In this document: positions 11,255 through 21,010 of the stretch, one piece after another
Numbering within the stretch: position 1 is the stretch's first letter
Layout: every line of letters starts with the position of its first letter
Source of the DNA: Struthidea cinerea
Taxonomy: Eukaryota > Chordata > Aves > Passeriformes > Corcoracidae
DNA length: 64,000 nucleotides
Assembly: GCA_013397865.1 (NCBI GenBank)
Contig: VZTI01001819.1
Coordinates: 248,001 to 312,000 of the forward strand
Direction of reading: 5' to 3'
Translations under genes and position numbers: made by a program
The notes under the pieces: model-generated
Databases searched by the model: none
The model's input: only the letters and a program-made list of their open reading frames with translations
Told to the model about the DNA's origin: nothing

Positions 11255-14016
11255 GTAATATGCACAAGTTGTTTCTATAACACAAAATCTCTACTTTCAG
11301 TTATTTCACTGTTCTCTGATGGCTCTTCTTCATCCTGAAGCTGATAAAGGGAAAAACTTGAGTGAATTTCTTCTCAGGAGCACCACAAAGCACGAGGCCA
11401 TGCAACCCTGAAAGACAAATGCAGCCTTTGGCCAAAGCAGAAGTGTTCCCAGGGGAGGAAAGGAGGTACTAGTGTAATACAAGATACTGAGAAGACTTTA
11501 TATCAAATACTATATACAACTCTAAGCTGCCAACATGTAATAAAAAGGAATTCAAGTGGGAAAAGTGACAAACAAAGAGTATTAGGATGGCTAGGAAAAC
11601 AAAAGAGCAGATTGATTTGTACTTATGAATATGCAAAAGAGTCTCCAGGGGTAAAAAATAATTATGTAAGATAAAAAGGCAGTGATGATACAAGAATAAA
11701 TTACTTCAAATTAGAACAGACATTAGGCTCTTTCAGTCTTGGGCAATATATTGCTTAGTAATTTTGATGTCCTAAAAAAAGTTTCTCAAACTTAGCCTCA
11801 ACCAGTGTCACAGTAATACTCAATATGATGCTGAGAAAAAAGGAAGAGCTAAAGCATCAGAAAAACTACATATTCAATATCCAAACACAACCTGTTCAGC
11901 AGTATACAATGTAACAACCAGTTCCATCTACCTCATCCCAAAGCGTCCTAGTTTTTTTCATATTTAATTCTTAATGATTCCTTAGGAAGGCTATTGCTGC
12001 TTTCCAGGATACACTTTCTTCCTGTAAATACAACCCACAAAACAAGATGAACAAGCTCGTTAGATGTTCTGTGCCTACTCTATGCAAACCTCCATGTAAA
12101 AGTACTCTATATACTTCTGTAGTTTGTCTGCATGGCTTTGTTTTTCAAGGTATCATAGCTATTACCTTGATTTACACATAAAAGATCCTGACAGCAGAAC
12201 TGCAAGGTCCAGAAACAGGAAAGTCAACTCTCTACCTTCTACAGAGTTAGTCCTTTCTCAGGTATATTTTGCCCCCTGCTTGGTGCAAGCCCCATGCTTA
12301 AACTTGACTGAGCACAGCTTCAGTAAAAAAATGCAGTGTTCACCCAGTAAACTGCTTTTAGCAGCAGAAGCAGCAAGGCAAGAGAAGGAAGTTTCAGATC
12401 TATATAACAATATATAAATCCGAGCAAGTACCTGGAGCTGCCAGAATCAATTGCCAGTACTAAAACCTCACAAGTTCTTTACAGTGTCAGAGGACATAGT
12501 GGTGAAAACACTGTCAGCTTATACAGCACGCTAATGTGAGCCAAGCAGTCAAAGGAGCAGAGGCAGCTACCATCATAAAAGGAAATAAAAATTTCAGACC
12601 AGAAGTAATGCATCTGACAAAGCTAGTATTAAATTTCCCCTCTCTCTGCTCAGGTCATATTCCTAATGACTCAGAAGTGACCCTAGCTGGCTCTCAGAAC
12701 GTACACACAGTAGCAGCAAGCAATGGCATAGCCAATTTCATTGCTTTCTTATTTGTGGACAGGTGAGCAGGCCCCACTCCTTTCAAACTTGGCCTGTCTG
12801 TCACCTTGAACTATGAACAAGGACTGCTATGGCCTTGCAGGTTTGCGATTTCATCATCATTCCACCCCACTCACCAGTGTTCAACTTACGGAAAACAGGA
12901 AGGCACAATGTGCTACAAAATATTGTTCCTGCTCTGTGACACCACCAGTAGCAGAACACGCTAATTAGTCAATCAGATCCAGAGCATGAAATGTCTCTTC
13001 CAACACTGGAAACCCATATGGGGGCTGACAACTACAGCAACAGGCATATTTTACTTCATTAATGACCACTGCTTGCATTTTTTTGTTCAAGTACCAGTGC
13101 AATGACACAAGACTGAAAGATTGTAATTACTGTATAAGATTGTCAGCATTGTGTGCTACAACATTTTTCTGAGAATATGTTTAAAACTATAGTAAATATA
13201 TTTACCTATTCATTGAAAACACCTGAATAGGAAACAGTAACATTTAATAACATTCATTTTACAGATCATTTACCAAAAAAAAAAAAAAAGACTTTACTCA
13301 TACAGACATTATTATACATTGTTCTTCTCATCCCTGTCTTTACCCACACACATTTCAGCAAGTACACATGAATCTCTTCCTTCTGCTTCAATTAATTGTG
13401 GGGACTGCAGAGGCAGGCAACCAGTTGCTTGCACTGTACATTCTTATAAGAATTAAAATGCCAGTAATGACGCTGTGTTCCTTTAACTCACTAATCTAAA
13501 AAGCATCAGGAATTAATTCCTACAAAGCATCATGAAAGAAATGCTTAGAACTGTACTCTACTATGGGACAAGTTTTTGTTGCTTATTTAAGGTAGCTCAT
13601 ACTAAACCATGAAGCGTCACATGGTACCAAATGAAGTGTCTTCACGGTTAGAGCCTAATGCAAAAACAGACCACACACTTCAAATACACAAGCCAGAAGG
13701 GTCATTCCCAAGAGATGTTTTTTTAACTGTTTTTAATACATACTTACATATAGCATAGCTTCTAGTGTTCTAAACATGCTTGTGGGAATAATACATTAAA
13801 TGCTGGTGAAGGGACATTGGTTTACAAGATTTTTATAGCTATTTCCATGAATATGACATTACCTTTGTCAAGTTTAACATTTCAAAATAAACAAATAAAT
13901 TTTTTAGTGCATACACTGCAAAAACTGTTTAAGCTACAAACAGCAAGTAAAAAACAATAGGCATTATTTTCATCAGTAAATGAAACTCACAATAGACAGC
14001 TATTCAATAAAATACT
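11255..14016. other. Non-coding DNA between LTR and CLN8 3' end
   Basis: No exon, RNA gene or intact repeat is recognised on either strand. An A-rich tract lies at 13275-13289. If the CLN8 transcript ends near 14000, this is the intergenic spacer between CLN8 and the next gene to the left. Confidence 0.45.
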
Positions 14017-14022
14017 TTTATT
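14017..14022 (-). terminator. CLN8: Candidate distal polyadenylation signal of CLN8
   Basis: The plus-strand TTTATT is AATAAA on the minus strand, about 4.1 kb after the CLN8 stop. It sits in a favourable setting: UGUA just upstream on the transcript (TGTACATAAATAAAAG) and a GU-rich stretch (TGTCTATTGTGAG) 20-35 nt downstream. Other AATAAA hexamers on the same strand nearer the stop, at 16295-16300, 16036-16041 and 15893-15898, could give shorter UTRs. Transcript data would decide. Confidence 0.35.
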
Positions 14023-15036
14023 TATGTACAGTGTAAAGATGCTTTTCAACAAACTATGTATTGTACAAGAGCAGACTTGAGTTTGCTTAACACTTTTAAA
14101 TTCACTCTAAGGGGGAGTCTCCCTGAGGTTAAAGAAGGTTTCTTATAATTGTACATCACATAAATATTCAATCCATATTATCAGGAAAACATAAAAAAAC
14201 TCTGAAAGATTTGGACATGGGTCTTTAGTGGAAGATGGGCCTGACAGGATGTACTGAATACTACTAGACAAAAATACTGCAGTGGTAATGTGACTCCTCC
14301 AAGATCATGACCAGTATTGCAAGTAAGAATAAATATTAATAGAAAAATCGGTGGGTTCAGGGGGGGAAAAACGATGGCAAGTTTTGGAAAAAAACCATAG
14401 GAGAGAAAGGGAGGAAAACACAAACTGTGATTTAGGAATGTTGTATGAAGACAGTAAGAACCAGATAACTGGACAAGGTGTCTCAGATCAGACATTTTTC
14501 TTTAAAAAACAAAACAAAACAAAACTGAACACCATCACCCCCACCCCAGTTTGCTGATTTGTAGTTTTGTTGTTTGGATTTTTTAAAAAAGAAAAAGCTT
14601 CAGCCGGAAAGGTGACACAAACACCATTCCTTCAAATAAGCTTGTTCAACAAGAAAGCAGAGTCAAGTCCCTAGCAGTCACCTTGGCAAATAATTCACTC
14701 AATATCACGTTATGCAAGAGTTTTCCAAATCCACAGCAGCACACCCTGTGACCCAATCCAGCCACTACTGAAGCTGACTGAATTTTTCTAAGTGGGATTG
14801 TGGATGAGGCTGAATATATATAAGAAGGCCCAACAGGACTGGGATTAGTTTCACTTCAACAAAATTGGCTACTCTACCTTTGGGCTGAAAAGCAGCACTT
14901 AGTTGTAAGAGTAAATAGACACTAAAACCCTCAGTTCAAGAACTTTTTCAGAGTTGTTTCAGAGCACTGTGACAGTCATCTGCAATAATAAACCAGAAAA
15001 TCCTCCTAAAGGGAGGAGTCAATAGACAGTGAAGAA

Positions 15037-15196
15037 TCAATCACAGAAGTTTTGGATTGCAAGAGACCTTACAGATCATCTAGTTCCAACCCTCTTGCTG
15101 TAGGCAGGGACACCTTTCAATCACAGAAGTTTTGGATTGCAAGAGACCTTACAGATCATCTAGTTCCAACCCTCTTGCTGTAGGCAGGGACACCTT
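15037..15196. repeat. Perfect 80-bp tandem duplication, two copies
   Basis: Copies 15037-15116 and 15117-15196 are identical at every base by direct reading. The host CR1 is clearly diverged from its family, so the duplication is far younger than the insertion, or it is an assembly artefact. Confidence 0.95.
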
Positions 15197-15412
15197 CCAC
15201 TACACCAGGTTGTTCAAAGCCCCATCCAACCTCGCCTTGAACACTTCCAGGGATGGGGCATCCACTTCTCTGGGCAACCTGTACCAATGCCTCACCATCC
15301 TCATACGGAACAATTTCTTCCTAATATGATCTTAACTCTCCTCTCTTTTAGTTTAAAGCCTAAACTAAAGCCCTTGTCCTATCACTACATGCCCTTATAA
15401 AATGTCCTTTCA
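15037..15412 (-). mobile_element. CR1 LINE 3' fragment, antisense, with internal 80-bp tandem duplication
   Basis: The sequence is the reverse complement of a CR1 3' end: 'gaccttacagatcatct', 'gttccaaccctcttgctg', 'ggcagggacacct', then 'gccccatccaacctcgcc', 'gggcaacctgtaccaatgcc' and 'cccttgtcctatcactacat'. The first 80 bp (15037-15116) are repeated without any difference at 15117-15196. The remaining part follows once. The copy is 5'-truncated and lies inside the likely CLN8 3' UTR. Confidence 0.9.
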
Positions 15413-18096
15413 TACTCGAGTATTAAAAAAAGAGGCTCTGTGTAACAGAACTGGTAACTCCAATGTCAAGCCATCAAAATGAAGAATGGTTGTCTGTATT
15501 TTTGTTGTATTTCTAGCTGGACTGTAAAGTACTCTGAAACCAACAAAAATAAAATAAGTGCTGTTATTTGCTTTATTGTATAGCTTTCTTGTTCTAGCAG
15601 GTCTACCAGTGCTTAGGTTAACAGGGGCTGTAAAGTATTATTCATTATGTAGTTAAGACATGCAAAGCCTAACAGTCTTTTCGTGAAAAAATTCACACTA
15701 GGATCCAAACTAAGAAGACTGCATTATGATGCTAAAAACATATTTTTAATGAAAGATTTAAAATTCACTTAATAAAGCTATACAAATTAATAGTATAAAA
15801 TATTACACTTTAGACACCTGGTGCTATGACATAAATTTCCACCTGTCTTTTTTCAGTCTCAATTAACTACTAACCCCCACCCTCCATATTCTTTTATTTT
15901 AGCACATAGGAACTTCATTCTTTAGCCAGCCACTGTAAGAATTACACACTCATCCCAAACTTTTTCTGATGCTTCCATTTTCTGTTAGGATTCTTCAGAA
16001 TTCTGTAGCTGAAATTTTAACAATTATTACCTTGTTTTATTGAATCCAAACGTTCAGGTTTTAAGCTTCATAGAGTACACCATCATTCTGATACCTGATG
16101 ACTTATTCCCTTTCTCCCTGGAACTCCTGCAAGTGAGGTTTGGATTCTGCAAGATATGCATTCAGATCGTGTTTTCTGGTTCCATTACCAAGGAATTCAA
16201 CCCTCTGGTTTCTTCCAAAATACTTTTAACATTACTCTCCCACACACACAACTCCTCAGGACAAGTACATCATTTCAAGCTTTTAAGAACCCTTTTTATT
16301 ATAGGATGATGCCCAGACAGGCAACACTGCAACTTCATTCTGCCCAGCTTAGAAATAAGAAGGTAGATTTAGATTTCATCTATTAAATATCAGCAAAATA
16401 ACACACAGGGTTGCTGTGTAAAATTACTGTGACCCTCTCATCCTGCTTTGAATAGGCAATTTCAGATATTCACCACTTCATCATTATCAATAAGACCTGG
16501 CTAGATATTTGTGACCTAAAGTAAGAAGTTTCCTCTCCCTCATAGAACAGCAATTCAACTCTGTGCTCACACAGAGTAAATTAGGGAACACAGCAACCTG
16601 ACCACTCCCTTCACTCAGAACAAATCAAAGAAATTTCCATCAAAAATTAATAAAATGGGGCTGTTTACACCAAAGAGCACTTTCCTCACACATTTAAAAC
16701 AGTATGCTCCACCACAGATCAGTCCACAAAGTCTCAAATTCACTACTTGACCATGAATTCTTCACAGCTTGGGCTCACCCAGTCTTAATGCTTTGGGAAA
16801 TAAATCTGTGTAGCAGTCATGCCACACAGAGTTCCAATTAACCATTTTTTTAATCTTATTAGTTCCATGCACCAAAATGAATACCTGTGTCATTCTCCTG
16901 CCACTAGGCGTCACCCTCTTCTGTCGTGATCTGTATCCCTCCATCCACTTCCCAACATTTCGCCCAGGATCCATCAACCAGTAAGTCCCTATCTAAAGAG
17001 CAACCCAGGTTCTCAGGTCATGGAAAGATTTTTGAGATGTGGCAGATAAAGTGCAAAGGATTGTTAGTGTCACTTGGTATGTTCTTTAAAGTTAAACAAA
17101 AATATTAAAACAACCAAACTCCTACAGGAGGTGATATGGGCTTTCCTCCATAGAGGAGTCACCTCGGATCCCGAAACCATCTAAAACTAAATGCATTCCA
17201 AAAAATAAGAGGAACCATAACAGAAGCCCTAGTGGAACTAATTGCATGACCCCTCATGTGGGACCTACAATTTTACTAATCAAGCAGCATGTTTTTCAAG
17301 GACGATACAGAGTCACCTTCTGGTGTTGTCACTTGTATTTCATTGACTTCAAGTCCAGAAGGGGCCACTATGATTACCTGTGAGACCACTCATATTGCAA
17401 ATGCATGCATCTCCACATGTATGGTTTTGATGGATATGAACTCCTCCCACACTGAGGGCAACCTGAAAACTACAACTTTGACAGCAAACACTCAAACAAT
17501 TATTTTCCTGTTCCTTAAGTGCACTTAAAAGAAAAAAAAAGAACAAAAACAAATACCCAAAAAACCCCAAACCCATAAACCAACCAACAACAAAACCCAA
17601 ACCCGGGCCATGACTGCATTCTACCACTTGGAATGATTCACTGGCACACAGGAATTAGGTACCCATGCATACCTAACTTGGATCATAATTGATCTTAATA
17701 AACAATTCAACATAATTTTCAGTATCAGTATCTCCACCATACGTGAAATAGGATTCCAGCTAAACTTGATTCAAGCTGAGCTTAATAGATGACTTAACTT
17801 TAAAGCCACTTTGAAGCATTAGGAAAAAAGATGCCATTAGGGAGTACATCACTACTAAATTATGAAATACTGTCCAACCTCACAAATTGTTGGCGTAATT
17901 TTTAACAAGGGCTGAAGTTCTTACATGCATGCACATAAGAAACACAAACAATGCTTTTCAACTCTTGTGATGCATACAGAATGCTACCAGCAAGGAGTCA
18001 CTGTGCCAATGAGCTTCTTGCAAAATCGTTCATGTGCAAAGAATGACTTCGCATTGTATTCTTCTGTTACCCTGCTGGGACACTGCTGTTTCAGTG

Positions 18097-18411
18097 CTAT
18101 ATCCCCTTCTTTTGATGTGTCTCACCATTTAATTTTCCATTTTCCACTGCTTTATTTTCAAAGTTCCAGTCAGTTGGGCTGAGGAGTTGCTGAGTTTTTT
18201 TGTATGTCCAGTATGGGTTAAGTATTAGTGTAACAGCAAATAATCCCGAGAATAAAACAATAAAGTGAAGAAGTCCCAGATTTTCTATGACAGAATTCCA
18301 ATTGAAAATACACACCCACCACATGTGATAGGTAAGAATCATGCGGCAGTGAAACAGATGGATCATCACCCACTGGTTTGCCTTCCAGAAAAAGGTGTTA
18401 GCACGGCCAGC
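18097..18411 (-). CDS. CLN8: CLN8, last coding exon (residues 182-285)
   Basis: This exon encodes the C-terminal third of CLN8, an ER and ER-Golgi membrane protein that in mammals helps export newly made lysosomal enzymes from the ER; its loss causes neuronal ceroid lipofuscinosis. It opens after a minus-strand acceptor (TTTTTCTAG|GCTGG, AG at 18413-18412) in phase 0 and gives A-G-R-A-N-T-F-F-W-K-A-N-Q-W, then the conserved MIHLFHCRM and LTYHMWWV blocks of the TLC domain. A hydrophobic segment (LLHFIVLFSGLFAVTLIL) follows, then NPYWTYKKTQQLL, a family signature. The protein ends in K-K-G-I, a KKXX ER-retrieval signal equivalent to KKRP in human CLN8. With the upstream exon the product is 285 residues, against 286 in human. 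The frame is intact. Identification is by recalled family sequence and is very secure. Confidence 0.97.
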   Translation of the reverse strand, partial: AGRANTFFWKANQWVMIHLFHCRMILTYHMWWVCIFNWNSVIENLGLLHFIVLFSGLFAVTLILNPYWTYKKTQQLLSPTDWNFENKAVENGKLNGETHQKKGI

Positions 18412-18817
18412 CTAGAAAAACAAGAACACAAAGTATGCAGAAGTGAGATTGTTACTTCAAGATAAGGAACTGAGGAATCTGTAGAACTAATGCAAATATC
18501 CAACTTTCATATACACACACTCTCAGGCATTTTTTCCTCGTAGTGCAATATTATTCCACATGTATATGGCACCCCAAAGGTGGTATGGATCTATACCATC
18601 CCACTGTGCACATGCACACAGCACCACACAGAAACCTACATGGAGGCCTGTAGAAGTGCCATCATGACAAAAGCATGCATGACAATAACATAGATATCAG
18701 TTGCATAAATGCAGTTTTGATGAAAAACTATCCAAACAAACCACACAGATTATTTATGGACAAGTGAAATGCATGAAAACTGTTACAAACATAATCTGAA
18801 AACTATCATATTCTTAC
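18412..18817 (-). other. CLN8: CLN8 intron between the two coding exons
   Basis: A 406-bp intron with donor AAG|GTAAGA (GT at 18817-18816) and acceptor TTCTAG (AG at 18413-18412) on the minus strand. Reading through the donor meets a stop four codons later (TGA at 18808-18806), which supports splicing. The intron lies between complete codons (phase 0). Confidence 0.93.
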
Positions 18818-19360
18818 CTTCAGAAGCATCCAGGAAATGCACGTTGAGGGAGTACTCATCTCCAGCAACATTCCCATCAAAGGCAGATAATGTCCAGATT
18901 TCACATTGATTACTAAACCAGCCAAGCCACCAAAAGCAAGCAAATGATGAACTACCAAGAAAACATCAAATGTTCTAAAAATAACGTTTGACACATGAAC
19001 TGCTACATTTTCAAGCAAGAAAAATCCAGCTGCTATTAAACAGTTAAACCAACTCCACTTTTGCTGTGAATAGACTTTGTCAGCATGAAAAATAGGATCT
19101 ATGAGCAAAGCCCATAACCCAGCAACACAACTCTGAAGTCCAAAGACACCACGTGTGACTGCCATATTCCAAAACACCTTCTCCTTTGCACGTAAGGCAC
19201 GGTAAGTGGTACTTCTCCAAGAAGACAACCAGTGAGACAGAAGAAATACTCCCAAGTAGATTAAAAAACCAGCAGCTAAAAATGTCAAACGAACTTCCCA
19301 TAAGAGATAGTCCCAGTCAAAAATGGTCCCAAACACTGGATCATCATTTATAGGATTCAT
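18818..19360 (-). CDS. CLN8: CLN8, first coding exon (residues 1-181)
   Basis: This exon encodes the N-terminal two thirds of CLN8. The start M-N-P-I-N-D-D was chosen because human CLN8 begins M-N-P-A-S-D; its context has G at -3. Residues 13-24 keep IFDxDY...W..R, including Arg24, the residue changed in the human Northern epilepsy form. Membrane segment 1 is about 26-45. The TLC domain starts near 60 (AKEKVFW) and includes GLQS..AGLWALL (74-86), a membrane segment at about 106-121 (FNCLIAAGFFLLENVAVH region), the FRTFDVFLVVHH motif with His138-His139, and LLEMSTP (165-171) at the end. The exon ends LLK at 18818, followed by GTAAGA. Two further in-frame ATGs lie upstream in the same exon: 19405 would add 15 residues, while 19456 is cut off by a stop. 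No frameshift is present. Confidence 0.97.
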
Positions 19361-19456
19361 TTCTTCTCCTTTGACACTTCTCATCCCCACTATAGCTTCC
19401 TTCATGCCTATTTAGCCTCTGCTATTATGCAAACCAGTAAGCATGAACTCTTCCAT
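19361..19456 (-). other. CLN8: CLN8 5' UTR part of exon 2, with upstream ATGs
   Basis: A clear acceptor (CTCCTTGTTCCAG|ATGGAAG, AG at 19458-19457) on the minus strand sets the exon start at 19456. The 96-nt leader holds an ATG as its very first codon. That ATG opens a 14-codon upstream frame, in the same phase as CLN8, which stops at TAA 19414-19412. A second in-frame ATG at 19405 reads straight into CLN8. Confidence 0.8.
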
Positions 19457-20783
19457 CTGGAACAAGGAGAAAAAAATTTAGTGAATTTTTAAGTACATCC
19501 ATATATATAGATTCTAAACCATAGTGTTCACATCCACTGCAGTTATGACTTTGGTCCTATTGCCATTAGGCACAGTCATCCCGAAGACAAGTAGATAGAC
19601 AAAAAAAACTTAAGCAACACGTTTAAGATTAACAACTGGCCTGCAAAGTCCCTACTAGGACAAAGTAAAGCACTGAAGCAAAAGCAGAAGAGGGTCAAGT
19701 AGGAAGGCAAGAAAGAGGTAGAGAAAATATAAGAAGGAAATCCTCTTTTGTTACTTATAAAACTTTTATTTTAACAGCATCGCGCAGTTATTGTCCTACT
19801 CCCCTGCTTTTCCCACACTGATTTTCCACCATTTGCTACAGCTTTGGGTGCAATTCAGAATCTCACATACAGATCCAGGACATAAAACTAATGCAGTGAG
19901 GGGGACCACTTACACCAAAACAGGGCTGTAATGATCGTGGCTCAAAACAAGACTCTGCGATCAATTTCTGAACATTAAGCTACTTTCCAACAAAAAAACA
20001 TATTAAAAAATGGAAAAAGAGTATGGAATGCAAACAAGCAACATTATTACATATTATTAGCAACATCACTGTAATTAGCTGAACAGCCCAGCATTAAGTG
20101 CCTCAAGTTGTCTGAAACTTCCTGAACACACTGTAGTTCAAAAACAAAGTCTTGTGGGGAGGGAGAAGTCAGATAATACTGAAATATTTGAACTACAGCT
20201 CGTTTTATATATAACCATGTAAGTGATACGAGCATAACCACCACACCCGCCGCAGCCTTTAAGTGCTTAACACCACTGTGCGTTTGGGAGTCTGGTGAAT
20301 GCAAGTGAAAAAATCACGAAGACCACCGAGGGCTGAGCGCCCGGTGAGAAGCTCTCGCCTTGCTCCAGCAGGCAGCAAATGCCACCACCGCTCCCCGTGG
20401 TGCATCCCGTGGAGCACCTACTCGCCCTGCCCTTTGCTGGCAGGTGCCCCGCTCCAAGGAGGGGGATAGGCTGGGAGCCCTGAAGGCCCTTCGCCCACCC
20501 GACGGCTCACACTTGGCAAGACCGACTCCAAGTCCCAGCAGCTCTCCCACCTTCATCTCCCTGGGGAAAACCAGGGCAAAACACACGAATCACACGGCAC
20601 GACCAGGCCCTGAACAGCGCGACCCACTACCGCAAGACCTGGCTCCAGCAGGGCCGCGACAGCTCCTCCGCCCCGGGACAGACACGGCACCGACACCCCC
20701 GTACCCCTCCCCCGCCCCCGGGGCCGCCGAGCCCCTCACGCAGACCTGGGGACCGGCCCCGACACACAAACCCCGCTCCTCAC
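19457..20783 (-). other. CLN8: Probable CLN8 intron 1
   Basis: This stretch lies between the exon-2 acceptor and the CpG island that should hold exon 1. Its right limit assumes the donor-like CTGTGG|GTGAGG with GT at 20783-20782, which is one of several possibilities. No coding exon is seen. Confidence 0.4.
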
Positions 20784-21010
20784 CCACAGCGCTGCCCGCA
20801 ATGCCGGGACGGCCCTTCCCGGTCCCCCGGGAGCGCCCGGCCCGGCCCAGCCCGCCTAGGGAGGCCCCGACCCGCCGGTCCCACAGCACCGCCCGCAGCC
20901 GCCGGGCGCACTCCGCGCATGCGCCACCGTCGGCACCAACCACCGGGCGCTGCGGGATGGGGGGAGGGGGGCGCGGCTGTGCCACTCGGGCGGGGGGAGC
21001 CTTGTTTACA
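20340..21010 (-). promoter_or_regulatory. CLN8: CpG island, probable CLN8 promoter with NRF1 site
   Basis: A compact CG-rich block about 1 kb upstream of CLN8 exon 2. It contains GC boxes (CCCCCGCCCCCGG near 20708-20720) and a perfect palindromic NRF1-type motif GCGCATGCGC at 20915-20924. A possible donor for a non-coding first exon reads CTGTGG|GTGAGG on the minus strand (exon end at 20784). Long frames on both strands here (for example 20360-21127 plus) are composition artefacts without any recognisable domain. No TATA box is evident, as expected for a housekeeping-type promoter. The exact start site cannot be read from sequence. Confidence 0.65.

Larger units (their letters stand above)
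14023..18096 (-). other. CLN8: CLN8 3' UTR and flank
   Basis: The DNA directly downstream of the CLN8 stop codon must begin with 3' UTR; how far it extends is uncertain. The region is AT-rich with no coding exon. It contains a CR1 insertion at 15037-15412 and an A/C-rich tract at 17527-17605. Another A-rich tract (AAAAC repeats) lies at 14505-14525. A long UTR is plausible because mammalian CLN8 transcripts also have long 3' UTRs, but this is inference. Confidence 0.45.
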
